This document shows, one piece after another, positions 47,465 through 59,900 of a stretch of 64,000 nt of DNA; the stretch's first letter is position 1, and each line of letters begins with the position of its first letter. The translations under genes and the position numbers were made by a program. The stretch is from NCBI GenBank assembly GCA_947034895.1, contig OX344765.1:30943001-31007000 (forward strand), given 5' to 3'. The notes below the pieces were generated by a model. The model worked only from the letters and a program-made list of their open reading frames with translations. It was not told where the DNA came from and made no database searches. The DNA comes from Rhytidiadelphus loreus. Taxonomy: Eukaryota > Streptophyta > Bryopsida > Hypnales > Hylocomiaceae.

Positions 47465-49900
47465 GGGCATCTAAGTCTTCGTGGCTAGCTGTCTGGGTTT
47501 CAAGTCTACTTGGCTTGGTCTCAAGACCAGGGGGCTTTCTCTGACGTCCAAAAGGCTCTTTGTTAACTTTGGTCTTAGTTAGGGTCTTGAAGTCCCACTC
47601 ATTTCACTACCTGTCACGTAGTTGAATGTGTGATAAGTCTTTATCGAGTCTGTCAATAGTGTCTGTCAATAACAGCGTCGCAAGTGTGAGATTTAGTTAC
47701 TAGAATGTCATTCTAGAAGTTGTGTTGTAATAAGCAGGTTCGAGTTCGCCAGTCTGACTTCTGGTTTTCCCTCAGAGTTGAGAGTTTCCCAGGGCATGTT
47801 GTTCGTTCACTTGAGACTTTGGATCTCTGGGAACGGACGTTGTGGTAGTGTTTTCTTATGTGTGGAGTAGGAGATCTTCTTCTTTTGCTTTCTCTGAGAA
47901 AGCTTTCCAGGGCATTTGAGTCTAGGAACATTCATTAATTGTGGTAATGCTTTATTATCCATTTTGGCCTTAGGGTCAGAGTTGCTCTTCTGGTTTCACT
48001 GAGAATGCTCCCAGGCTCGGAGCATGTGGACGTACTCTGAACTTCCAGGAGTGCATTTGTAAGTAAATAATATTCTATTATTCCTGAAAATTGTTTCGGT
48101 GTATGGGTTTCTGTAGCTGCAATTGATGTGAAGGGAGCAGTTTTTCAATATGTGAGTTTTGTAAGTTATGTACATCTCCCTAGACACATGTGAACAATAC
48201 TTTGAATGATGGAACTGATTGTAATTACGAATAGGTCATGTGCACTCAATTTTAGGGTAAAGGATTGTGTGTTAAGTTTTTCCTCTTCCAAGGCAATAGT
48301 GGTTGCTACACCTTCTATACCCTAGCCCAGGGTTTAAATCTGCATACGATTATGGACATCAAACTTGTAGCGAAGAAGAGACCAAGATAGTAGGCATTAC
48401 AAGAAAACAGAGCTCAATTAAAAAAAAAACTTCATAAAGCACACTACAGACGAGAGAGACTGCTAGAGGATTAGGAAATTAAGAAGCCGAGACTTCAAAA
48501 TGTTTTGAGACTCGAAACTTCTCAATGTACAGAAGCAAATTTTCTTGTCCATGCTGCTCTCGAGAGTACTGTACAAAGGAGGCAGTGGGGCCTCAAAATA
48601 GATGCTTTGGTAGAACAGAACAGAGGGGGGGGTCGAGGCAAAAACCACAAGCCCTGAACCACCAGACTCATATTTCCATCCATAGCTCTCCATGGATCTG
48701 CCTAGCTTAAATTTTTGAGGCAAAAGTATCAGAGCGGAAAGACCTACAAATATTCAAAGCTTTTGTGTTCTCTATCGAAATTGGACTACAACGAAAAGAA
48801 ATCAGCTCTTCCTTCAAGGTATGTGTAACCCAAATCGTCACTTTAAATGATTCATTGCTTTGTGCGCATTTCAGGTGGCCACCCAATAATCATCACTGTC
48901 CCCAAAGCAACACGAGTCGTACATATGCACCAAAAAGCGACACTAAGACTTTAAATATTGATGACACAAGATGGTTGTACACAATGAGAGTCAAGGCGAG
49001 TTAGTTCGCCTATAAATTGATCACCAACATTGAAATTTCGTAACTTACTCATATCCTGTCCCATACCCTGTCCATATAATGCTTGCTAAACTTCGTTGGA
49101 ATCCTTTTTCACTTCCCAGTGAAATTCAATAAATATGAATTTCTGTTCAATTATAAGGCTGCTCAGTGACTATTAGTGTCGATTACGGGAGCACTTAATT
49201 ACTTTCTGTCTAATTACGCCATCTTGTCACTTTCTCAGCAGTGAAAAAACACAGGGCTGGAAGCTTCCTGTACCATCCAAGCCGAGTCAAAGCAAAAGCA
49301 TGTTTTTTTTTTAAACAAATGAAACGGAATTTCATTGCAAAGAAGAGGGACAAAACCACCAGCCACAGGTGGCCTGGTGGGGAGCAAAAGCATTTTGAAG
49401 GCAGCCCCAGCTCTTCAATTCCTGCTTTCTACAGTTCAGCTGTTCATTGGCACAAGGCCCAATAAAAGCCTCTTTGAATAATGCAGCTAAATAAATGAAT
49501 AAGCTTATTAGCATTTCCTGAATTACACCACGGACGGCAGCAAAGTCTCCATCCAATGGTAACGAATCAATACCAGAATCCAAAAAAATGCCATGCTCTA
49601 GACTGGTGGATCTCAGTTCCAGACTTTTTTCAACCATTAGTCAATGTATAAATCGCCCCAAAAATGATTTGTCTTCTTTTGCTCAGCAAGTTCACTTTTT
49701 TGACTAAAGTTCTTCTTTTGCAAGTTCTTCCTTTGCAGTGACTAAAGCTTGTTCACTTGTGTCAAAAAATAAAACCTTCGATTCAAACAATTGCCTGCAA
49801 TTGCAGTGGGTGTGATTCATTCCCACTGTTGCCTCTTCCTTCGTTGAATTGCTATGTAATTTTTCTCGTTTTTGAAGGTTAAGGTTGGCGTGAATGCGTG
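47465..49900. other. Intergenic DNA between the two intact genes
   Basis: 47700-49000 is conserved in the direct copy at 4065-5380, but reading frames are not kept between the copies, so I call no gene. A frame with a SCPCCSR segment is present in both copies but is disrupted in different places. Confidence 0.5.
49302..49400 (-). mobile_element. Possible LINE/SINE 3' tail
   Basis: On the minus strand a TTGCAATGAAATTCCGTTTC segment is followed by ATTTGTTTAAAAAAAAAA, the style of a retroposon 3' end with poly-A. A related stretch at 5150-5225 (CAAATGAAACGAAACTTCAT) lies at the comparable place in the direct copy. No coding part is present. Confidence 0.35.
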
Positions 49901-49909
49901 ATTGAGTGA

Positions 49910-52900
49910 ATGGCGACTCCATTCAAGAGGTATGGAGTGAACGTATGCTATGTCGCTGCGGCGGTGGTGACAGTCTTGCTAGTTACGTTACCCTATGTTT
50001 TCAACCACCAAGGTCCATTCGTGCGGATCGAATCGGTTCTCTCCCAATTGAGTATAATTCATGGCGATCAAGAGGACCCAGCGGTTCCAGTATGTCGCTC
50101 TTTCCTACTAATTCTCCATTTTAATGTTGATCTTTAGCATGTGTAGTTGGAATTAATGAAGCTCGTTTTCTAAATTTGGGGTGATGTTTCAATTGAATGA
50201 GTAGGAGTTGTTCAAAGTAGGAGACAATGATTGTGGATTTACGGGTTGTGTCTCATGATTGAGCTCGAGGCTGTGCTTTGTAAATTGGAAAACCGAAACG
50301 GACTCATCAAAGTTTCGGAATTCAGCAGTTCATGACAACTATGGAACCTTAAAATTTTTGTAGCAATTGATCGCCTTCTGTAGTAATGAAACGGTGTTGC
50401 CAGCAGGGACAATCTGTGGCACAGATCGTCCATGTTTGCCACTTTTCCCTGATCCCCGATTCTTAGAGTAAACAATCATCTCCTACTTTCGTTTTTGGCT
50501 TTTCCCGTAAGGCCAAAACAAGAATAATATATCTCCCTGTGATCGAAGTCCGCAGTGTTACTCTCGTAATTGGTGAAGTGACTTTACGGCTTGTATCTCA
50601 CACCCTGTGAACCGAATCGAACCCCAGAAATTTTACAGGGTGTGAGATACAAGACTTAATTTCACTTCACCCTGTTAAGCCCGAATCTAACCCCAGAAAT
50701 TTCACAAACCCCGCGTTTTACACAACAAATGGAACCCCAATTGCTTAAATCCAAGTACGCCGTAACACTCTCATACTTTCGTGAAGTGATTTGACGGCTT
50801 GTATCTCATTCACACCCTGTCATAGCTTAATCAGAACCCCGAATCTAACTCCAGAAATTTCACAAATGGAACCCTAATTTGTATCACGAATGAAACCCCA
50901 ATTCGTATTACAAGTCGAACCTCAGAAATTTCACAAATCCCCCGCTCCATTAAATCGAACCCCGATTGCTTAAACCCAAGTAACACCCACCATGTCCACA
51001 GGTCGCAGGGAAGCAGCACCAGGACATGCTACCTAGGGCGCCCAAAGCATCGGATCCCCTGGAGGAAGTCTTAGCCCAAGCTTCCATGTCAAGCCCCTTC
51101 TCCAAAACAGTGATCATCACCTCCCTGAACGCCGCCTGGTCTGCATCAAACTCCAGCATGATCGACATGTTCCTGTCAAGCTTTCGTTCCGGGGAAGGGA
51201 CCGAAATTCTCCTCAAACATGTGGTGATCGTGTGCGTGGACCAGAAGGCGTTCGAGCGATGCGTGGAGATTCACGATCATTGCTTCAGGATGATGACTAC
51301 TGGAGTGGACTTCACTGGGGAGAAAGAGTTTATGAGCGAGGATTTTGTCAACATGATGTGGCGAAGGATTCAGTTCCTTGGGGAGGTTTTGCAACTGGGG
51401 TACAACTTCATCTTCTCGGTAACGAACTTTCCGATCCTCTCACGATTTCTCGATGGATTGAAATATTGTATCCTCTCGTGTTTGGACTGGTGTTGATCTC
51501 CACTGTGGCACTGTGCACTTGGCTTGCATAACAATGGGATGAAGCTGGAATGGACATTGCTTTGAAACTATGGTCATATGAAGATGCCAAGTACGCAGTG
51601 GAGATGCCACTGCGATGACAAGTACAGGGCTTTGAGTTTGCTTGATGCCAGTCCAACACAGCTGCAATGAATGTCCGTTGTGATGGCTTGCGACCCTAAA
51701 AACTGTAATGGCGCTGTGACAGTCTCGCTACTGCACAAAGCTTTGAAAACTTAGGACTGGTGTGGATTTCTTACGGTTCATGGTATGTTTGTTCTGAAGG
51801 TAACTATGTTTACATGCAATCATCGGTTTTAGCAAAGTGAATCCAATCCATGGGTATAGCTAAATTTAGTCTTAAGACTCTTGCTTAATGCCGTCATAGC
51901 TTACTACCAAGTGAAAATATATCTTCATTTGTGGGTTTAGGGTTTAGAGCGTGGATCTAAAGGTCCATGTGGGCTTTTGTACGTGGAACGAAGTTCTCAT
52001 ACTACGCCCTACGCCCTATTTTCTATTAGTTTGTCTTGGAAAGTGCCAAGACCGTGAAATTTTTGCCCATTTAATAGAATTGAATCCTCTTGTTGAAACG
52101 TTGAAAACCACATTAAGATCCCATGTTGTTTTGTTGATGCTGATTTTCTCACTAAGAGGTATGCAGTAACTGTATGAAATTTGCATACTTAGCAATCATG
52201 AGTTCGGATATTAGAAGTTTTGCAAATGGATTGGATTCAATTTACGAATTGTTTTGAACAAGTGTTGCCATTTTAAACTGAATTTTTTTTTGGGGGGGTG
52301 GGGGTGGGGGTGCGACATTCTCTTTTGTTCGCAGGACGGAGACATCTTGTGGTTCCGCAACCCTTTGTCGGTGTTTTCTGAGACGATGGACTTCCAAATC
52401 TCCACGGACAAATTCCGTGACCGTCCGTTCGACTTGCGCAGCAACCGGCCGAACTCCGGCTTCTTGTACACGCGCAGCAACAACCGCACCATTGAGCTCT
52501 ACAAGCTCTGGTACAAAATAGGGCAACGGAGTCCCGGCAAGAATGACCAGCATGTGCTCACGGCTCTGTTTCAGCGCCACCAGGACTGGATTAGGGAGAT
52601 GGGCTTGAAGGTCCAGTTTTATGACACCGTTTACTTCGCGGGGTTTTGTCAGGTAGGATGATGACTCACAATTGCTCTTCACAATCCCAGTAAGGTAGCC
52701 GCACCCAAAAACGCCACTTGTTTGTGGTTCTACCATCTCCTAAGGTCAAATTCTAATTTCTTTGTGAGGAGTTTGTTTCTTAGCGACCTCAAGAAAAATT
52801 CAACCCAAATTGTTTCATAAATTTGCAACACTCGTGTAATATTTTGTGAACTTTCTAAGTTGAAAGCATAGATATATCACTAGACTCACCTTAAAAACAC

Positions 52901-54238
52901 TTTTGAAGCAAAAGGTGCTTCAACTCCCATTAGCTACTTCAACTCCAATTGGTTATTGGAGAGATTATGGTGATTTTGGGTTTGTAGTGGATCCTTTGTC
53001 ACCATCCCATAGCTAGGTGGTGCTAAACGGAAGGTGGTGACATTGGGCTCCTCTACTTTAAGGTAGCAGCAACTAAAAGAGACATGTTCCATTCTCCAAC
53101 ACTTAAAACAATGACCTTGAATGAACACTTCCAAGATTCAAAACCACAACAACTTTTCTAAAAGCAACTAATGAGAGGTGAGGAGTTTTTTGAAGCAACC
53201 AATGAAAGTTGAGACCTTTTGTGCTTCAAGAGTGTCCATTCAAGGTGAGTCTAGTGTTAAGTATAGACTAGCTTGTGCTTTCAATTTTGAAAATTTGTAA
53301 AACATTACTAGGGTGCCAAAAAATTACATAATGATTTGGGGTGCATTTCTCTTGAATTTGCTAATAACCTAATTAAATGTTTTTTGGTCATTGACCTTTG
53401 ATGAAGTGGGACTAGAAAAAGTGTCTCTTTAGTTTGGTGTTGATACCTTCTAAACTAGAAAAAACACTCCATCCATCCAAAAATGAGGGTCTTGTTTGAA
53501 CCCCATACTTTTGTAAGGTTGTTTTGAGTAGGTCAAATGGAGGAGGCTTTTTTCCAATTTTATTTTGCTTGCAATGAGCACAAGCATTTGAACCCTTTTG
53601 AATTTACACTTTTCATAACATGATCACTAAAATAGGTATAAAATGTTTTCAGAAAAACTGCGGAGTAACACTTATTTGGGGACAAAGGAAGTACAATATC
53701 CCCAAATGTACAAGTGTCCTCTCTCTAGGGGTTGAAGTTTGAATGTTAGCTTAGTGTCTTGCCATTGCTGCTTCCAACTATGAGTCGCTCTGTCCTAATG
53801 CAACTTTGTTCACTTCTTGAGTGTCCGAGTTCCCACTCAAGCATCCTCACATGTGACTTTTGTCAATGCAAAGCCCTCCTGTACTTCGATCCAGTGAGCG
53901 GCAACAAAGTGCCAATACAAGTTCTATCTGTGGTAGTAGAAGAATGTGCATAAATTTCAAGTTTAGAAAGCCAGTGAGTCGATCTGAAAAAATGTTATGG
54001 AAATTTATCTTTGGATCATGTACGTGTGCAGGTTAGCCGAGACATGAGCAAAGTTGTGACTATGCACTCAAATTGCTGCGTTGGGTTGAGCAGCAAGCTC
54101 CATGACCTTCGTCTGGCACGGGAGGATTGGAAGGCTTACCGTGATGCAGCTGCGGATCCCCAGAACCAAGGAAACATTACACAATCTCGGAGTCGGCGAA
54201 AGCTTTGGCGAGTCCCTTCTGAATGTAACTTTCATTAG
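49910..54238 (+). CDS. GT77-like nucleotide-diphospho-sugar transferase
   Basis: Four exons: 49910-50089, 51002-51418, 52335-52652 and 54032-54238. All introns are phase 0 with GT-AG ends, giving 373 residues. Residues 11-31 (NVCYVAAAVVTVLLVTLPYV) form a single membrane anchor, as in type II Golgi proteins. Exon 2 starts the catalytic region (FSKTVIITSLNAAW, then VVIVCVDQKAFERC and EDFVNMMWRRIQFLGEVLQL). Exon 3 opens with DGDILWFRNP, the family's DxD-containing block (residues 200-209), followed by PNSGFLYTRSNNRTIELYKL and NDQHVLTALFQ. Exon 4 has SRDMSKVVTMHSNCCVGLSS and KLHDLRLAREDW. Plant relatives (Pfam PF03407 type) act on cell-wall glycans or glycoproteins; the acceptor cannot be told here. 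The length fits the family. A broken copy of exon 2 lies at 5393-5763. Confidence 0.88.
50590..50653. repeat. 19-bp perfect inverted repeat in intron 1
   Basis: CTTGTATCTCACACCCTGT (50590-50608) and ACAGGGTGTGAGATACAAG (50635-50653) are separated by 26 bases. A diverged second copy of the left arm occurs near 50798. The surrounding intron also repeats CCAGAAATTTCACAA and GAACCCCAATTGCTTAAA-like blocks several times between 50620 and 50990. Confidence 0.85.
52292..52310 (+). promoter_or_regulatory. G-quadruplex-capable run before exon 3
   Basis: Seven G, T, five G, T, five G on the coding strand, starting right after a T-run and ending 24 bases before the exon 3 acceptor. The first run is long enough to give two tracts. 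It could fold in the pre-mRNA next to the splice site; that effect is inference. Confidence 0.5.
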
Positions 54239-55636
54239 ACTGATCCCACATGTTTGTGGGAAGCAGGTGCTTACAATAACAATAACATGGTTTTAATGGC
54301 ATCCTATGTTATGGAATGTCATTTGAATGCACGCATTTGGTTTGATAAGTATGCCAGGTGCTCCCGAAACAAGGTTTTAAACATCCCAATGTCGTTCAAA
54401 TGATAATAATGGATTTAATCGGACAATCCATTATTGTGGAATGACATGGGTTTTCATAACATACATCCCAATACATCCCAATGTTGTTTTGAGAGTGGTA
54501 CTCAGTTGCTCTCCCAACTGAGTTGGGTATTGTAGAATTGGGTAAACTTATGCATGAAATTAGGTCGCATGCAGTTCTAGGGTAGATCTGGCAGGAGTTA
54601 TTATTGAAGATGGTTACGACGGAATCACAAGAAACAGAGGTGAAGACGATGATAAGTAGTTTGCCATGACGAAGGATTCCAGGTGCTGCACATTCTAAAA
54701 CTTATTCTATGAAATTTGCACCTAGCAAGTATGCCATAGCGTGGCTTTGATAATTGATATGTTGTACATTGATGCCCATATTGTACATTCTCAGGGGTTT
54801 TTTAATGGCAGTGTAAGAGTACAGACTACAGAGTGTTTTCTGAACTGGATACTGTTCATCCACTCCAGAGTGAGTTCTGAAAGAACAGAGGACGTCATAT
54901 TTGAGAAGTCGTATTCGTGACTTCTGGGTGTAAAACACTTGTTTTCTTAATTTTATGGTAAAGGACGTTGAACATATTCTGTGCTTCTATTTTCTGCAGT
55001 GTCGGTCGAATTTATTCGTAGACATTCTGACAGCAGTAGCCTGAAGGATGTCTCTCTGATGAACAATATAGTGGCGCAGCAAGTAAAACTGAAACGAAAA
55101 AGTGAAATGCAGATTACAGAGAATGTGGTATTGATAGCATAACAGCGGTTGTAGAACATGACCGCAGTTCACAAATACAAGAACGTTGCAGACATCTCAC
55201 GAGATTACTATTCCAGAGTTTTCCTACGCTTTTCTTCTTGAAGTTTCAAAACTTGACCAAACTTCGAGCGTCCACATGCCACCAGGCAGGTCTTCGTCAA
55301 AGGAAACATCCTGCGTCACTTAGTTTCTATATCCTAAAACACTAGAGCTACTGCAGGTTAACCTTTAAACGTCACAGCAGGCCCCCTGGGCTAGCTTTCC
55401 AGTATGATTTTTAAAATTGTGACGTTGAAGGGTTAAGGGAATTCAGAATCTGGACCACAACTCTACCTTTGCAGTTAAGATCTCATTCCTATTTGGTGCG
55501 AAAACCCTGGATTAGGGATATTTGCTGAAGATGTGACTGCTGCAAATCATGGATATTCCAAGCAAGGATGTCTTCTGCAACTCTGGACTATCATCGTCGT
55601 AGGCTCCCCAATTTCCAAGTCATGATTGAGCGCTTC
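54239..55636. other. Intergenic DNA between the transferase and sHSP genes
   Basis: The 3' ends of both genes point into this stretch. A minus-strand frame near 55225-55320 reads VTQDVSFDEDLPGGMWTLEV, which looks protein-like but is short, isolated and without a family I know. Otherwise nothing is supported. Confidence 0.45.
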
Positions 55637-56642
55637 CTAACTAACAGAAATTTGTATTGTCTTGGGTTTCTTCGGTTCCGGAGGCGGAGTTTTAGGTACT
55701 GAGACCGTCAACACACCATCTACGCAGGCAGCAGTAATACCGTCCGCCTTTGCATCAGAAGGGAGATTAAATTTCCGCATCAATTTCACAGGGCTCCGTT
55801 CCATCCGTATGAATTTTGAAGGGTCCCCTGCTTTCTCCTCTTTCTCGTCGACTTTTCTCTTTACCCGCATCGTTAGCACATTGTCGTTCTCAACCAGAAC
55901 CTGCAGAATGTATAATGAAGACCATTAGTAATTTTGAAGCACATCTACCATCAATTGGGAGAGTAATAAATAGTGAGAACTCGACCATGATGATATAACA
56001 GTAGGACTGCATCGAGACAGTGAAAATCAAAACTCTGGTAAACTTCGAACTGTAAGGAAATTATGAAGGTACACCGACTGCGAATTACCGCATTCAATAA
56101 TTTGGAGCGGTGTTCGGTGCCATAAAATGCTAATCCATTCCTCTCAGAGTTCTATTAAGCCAACGATGCTATCGCGAAAGAAATGAAGAGAAGCTTTGTA
56201 AACTATTCAGATACACTCAACTCCCCCTGAATGATACTGCCCCGAGTGGACAAATGGACTTCTACGTGTATCCACAACTTCTCGTCCACTCACAAGTGCA
56301 TGACAGATTCTGAGGATACACTGTAACTGCGCAATTACAGAGTGTGTCACCAGAGAGAATAAAATGCACAAACTAAGCAGAGTGCAAGGCAGACAAGATT
56401 ACCTCAATGTCGCTCTTCCGTAATCCGGGAACATCAGCAATGAAAAGATACGCATCTTCATTATCCTTCACATCAACAGGGGTGGCAATAGTCACGTGCC
56501 GCCGTTCCTCATGGTCACGGCTCTCTCGACGCTGCCGCTTGATTTTCCTCTCCAAGTCGCTCTCCGGGTTGGGGTGGGGGTGATGAACCAGCTGGTGCAA
56601 TGTCGTCAGGAACGGATCCGTGTCCAGCACAACAAAATCCAT
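55637..56642 (-). CDS. Class II cytosolic small heat-shock protein (Hsp20)
   Basis: Exon 1 is 56642-56403 (80 codons) and exon 2 is 55900-55637 (87 codons plus stop), separated by a 502-base intron (GAG|GTAATC ... TCTGCAG|GTT), for 167 residues in all. The N-terminus [20 protein letters not shown] is typical of plant class II. The alpha-crystallin domain runs from [20 protein letters not shown] and [11 protein letters not shown] across the junction to [15 protein letters not shown], then [20 protein letters not shown] and [14 protein letters not shown]. The C-terminus [16 protein letters not shown] has the IxV-like tail motif (IQISV) used in oligomer contacts. It is an ATP-independent holdase chaperone in the cytosol. 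Both exons are open and the splice sites are consensus, so it is likely functional. Heat control is suggested by the upstream elements. Confidence 0.92.
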
Positions 56643-56816
56643 ACTCGAATAAACCCTAAGACCTCGTACGCAAATCTACAAACACCGTGTGAGAATGTTC
56701 TCTAAATGACAAACGCAAAGCTCTCCAAGAAGGTGAGATCAATGGCAACAAATCTTTTCGAATTGGTCGCAATCACGATGCAAACTGAGCATGGAAATTT
56801 CAAAACTCGGGGCTGG

Positions 56817-56826
56817 TTATTATAAA
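56817..56826 (-). promoter_or_regulatory. TATA box of the sHSP gene
   Basis: The minus strand reads TTTATAATAA about 175 bases before the ATG and just downstream of the heat-shock-like elements. Confidence 0.55.
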
Positions 56827-56840
56827 CCAGAGGAGATTGT

Positions 56841-56963
56841 TTCTCGAAGATGCTAGAAGTTCCTTGCTGCATGCAAGCCAAAGAAGAAGGTGCCAGAAGA
56901 GCCTAGAAGAAGCGGGAGCTGAAGAAGACGGTTCTCGAGTCTTTCAAGAGAGTTCCAGCTAGG
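56841..56963 (-). promoter_or_regulatory. Heat-shock-element-like cluster
   Basis: In 5-bp phase from 56841 the plus strand reads TTCTC GAAGA TGCTA GAAGT TCCTT, i.e. alternating TTC and GAA units with one gap. A second set has GAA at 56886, 56896 and 56906 (10-bp spacing). A third, around 56931-56955, has GTTCTCGAG and AGAGTTCC. This is the binding pattern of heat-shock factors and lies just upstream of the TATA box. Confidence 0.7.
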
Positions 56964-59900
56964 TCTTGGTTAGTGCCAAGTCAGCTTGATAAAGGCTTTG
57001 CCACACGGAATACGACACGTGTCATCCTCTCGTGCGTTGAGTTGAGGACGATTCTTCACTTCGTAGTTCGTTCCGTCTGTTCAGTTCGGGTTTCTGACTA
57101 TGTTTTCACCAAAAATGCTCCAAAACTGTCCTTTCTAGTACATGTACCAAATTTTAGAAAAAAAACATTTTTGGACACATGTAATCATAGGATCTTGTAG
57201 TACGCTGGTTTGAAAAGATGTGGAAAAAATTTCAGAAGTTTCCACCATGTAGATTGCAAGATATTAGCATTTGAAGTGGCAAAAATCTTTTTTTAGGCCC
57301 TGCGAAAAACCGGGCAGCAGCACTTCGCAAGGTCACATTTGTACGAAAAAATGTCCAAAATGGTGGTACTTCTTTGAATTCATTCTTCCAAGTAAATTGG
57401 CTACATGCTTGAAAAATTTAGATAATTTGGAATTGTACAACATATAGGAAAAAATAGTAAGTAGAAAGAAGTAGAGAATGATTCAAAATACTAAATTGTT
57501 AAGAATTTGTTTATGAATTGAAAATGTTAATCCCAATGGTTGTAACATTGTAATAAACAATCTACACCTTTTTTTTTTAAATTCCAGAAATATTGAAAAT
57601 TGAGTTAAATAAAGGACTTCAAAAGTTTATCAAATTCCATAATTACCCACAAACTACCTGCAAACTAAAACTCCTCATAACTTTCATCTCATTAATCAAA
57701 ATAGAATGATTCAAAGCTTTCCACACACATATAAATCTAGAAAATCAATTTCAAATTTTTATTTTGCAAAAAAGTGATTTTTGAAAAAGGTTCTTTAGTT
57801 GCTTGGGTTGCCTACACATCACTGAAAACTACAAAGAAAAAAAATAAAAATTCCATTCATAGTGAGCTACCCATAATTGCTATGTTGCCAAAAAAATGAA
57901 ATTTAGGGCTTTAGGGATTAAACGACACTAAGACCCAAAAGTGCATCTATTGGTCCAATAATCCAAATATTTTGGTGACTACCTTGGTCATAGGGGGCTA
58001 TGTCTTTCAAGGATTAATCTCGAAACACTGGGCCATTGTGGAAATCATCTTTTTTGGTACTATGTAAATCATTTGTTTAATAAATCCCAAAGCATTCATT
58101 GGAAGTCAAATTATTGTGTAGGACCTCCCATTTTCATACAAAATTCCAAAGATGAACATCTACATTTTTGTCTTACATAGAAGGATTCTATATCATCCAT
58201 CACACACTTTAAGGCCATTGTATTATTACAGGGTTAAGAGAAGTAAAGGATCCCTATTATGAAGTTCAAGAATTTTATAATTAAGTGTGGTACATGCAAA
58301 AGTGACATTAATCTTAGAAAGATGAGGCCTCAATGATAAATAAGCAACCAAAATTATCAGATTTTTGGATTAATAATTGCATTCTTGGATACAATAATTA
58401 CATTCTTTGTTTTTAAAATCATTCATCAGACACTTTTTATCCATTGCAATGTCTCAAGATTAATCAAATATGAATATAGACAAACATCATTTTGTCCATG
58501 TAAACTACATGCGAGTTCAAATTTTATATTTATATTACGTAATATTATATATAGTCTATTAGTGTGTATAACCTTAATCCCTAAAGATCATAGTTTTTTT
58601 TTATGATTTTATGATTTTCAAAGATTCATTTTGAAATAGCCCTTAATAGATTAAATGAATAATTTTTATTTTTAAAAACTCATTTATTAATCACCTTAGA
58701 TTACATCTAAATGGTTATATATGTCCAAATTATCACCAATAATTTTATATAATACAAGTAAACTAAAAATAATGAATATTTCTAATTTTTATTATAAACA
58801 AACTTTTGAAATTTATTTAATGGTTTTTTCTGTAGCAAGACTGAAATGTAAAACCCCGACCATGATAAATTTTTCAAATTTAATTCTCAATTGCACAATA
58901 AAAACCCTTATTTATAATACTTTTAAAGTTAAAAAGTCATAGAAAACTACACGAAATTTCGTGCTTTCAATAGATTTTTCGTGCTTTCAACAGATTTTTG
59001 TTAGATTTTGTCCAAAACAACGCGTCCAAAATGACAAAAATTTCAGATTTTCTACTAGTGATTGTCCATTGAATACACAACTAAAAATCTGGATCAAGTC
59101 CTATGAAGTTAATTTTGGTTGGATGTTCACGAAATTTTGATACAAGGAGTGAATGTGTACCCCTTTATTAAGAATATAATTTTTTTTATCGGGTGCTTGA
59201 TTTGAAAGTTATGTTGCCCTGAACTTTTTGGTGACTTGGACAATTTTGGTATCTTTGGGGCATCTTTTGCAGAAATGCTCATCAACTTTTGAAATTTAGC
59301 ATGCATGTAACTAATAAATTATGGCATACAATTGTAAGAAAAAATGAGTTCTCAAATATCATTCTAAAAAGAGTCAAACTTTATTACCTATATTGCTTCC
59401 AGAAAAAAATGATTTTCTTCTAACTTCAAGCCCTATTATCTTGCAATTTGTAAAATCAACATTCTTGAAAAATATTCCACATATTTTGTCTCTAATTTTT
59501 TACCAATTGGATTTCAAACAAAAAATTTCCTCATTGCACAAGAAATCATCAAAAAATGACTAATGTATTGCCAATGCATTTAACCTCCTAGCATTGCAAG
59601 TTGATTTAGAGTAAGCTAAACTCCATATTTGCTTCTAAAATTTTTCATTCATGAGTAAACTGACATCATATGCTTATTAATGGTGAAAATCTTCATTTTT
59701 GTGTAGAGTAAAAATTTTACTCCAAGAAGGCTCAAAGTTTGTTGACTTTGTTTTGAAGGAATGAAAAAGATGTTTTTTTTCACTTCAAATGTTGTAAATT
59801 TTCAATTCACACGGTCAAATGGGATGAAATTTTTTCCACACATTGCCTTTGTTGTTTAACATACTTTTGTACAATTGGAATTCAAAAAAAAAATTGGATT

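Larger units (their letters stand above)
47117..52000 (+). repeat. Direct segmental repeat, complete right copy
   Basis: Source-like counterpart of 3777-6355. It overlaps the outer end of the inverted-repeat arm by about 350 bases (the small-gene exon 2), which explains why that exon occurs three times in the window. Confidence 0.85.

Noticed and set aside
52242..52736. 164-codon minus-strand frame
   Set aside because: It lies opposite exon 3 of the transferase, has a proline run from the C-rich strand of the G-run, and shows no domain. It is a shadow frame.
53759..53953. 64-codon frame inside transferase intron 3
   Set aside because: It lacks recognisable domain content and splice partners. 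The neighbouring exons join in frame without it.
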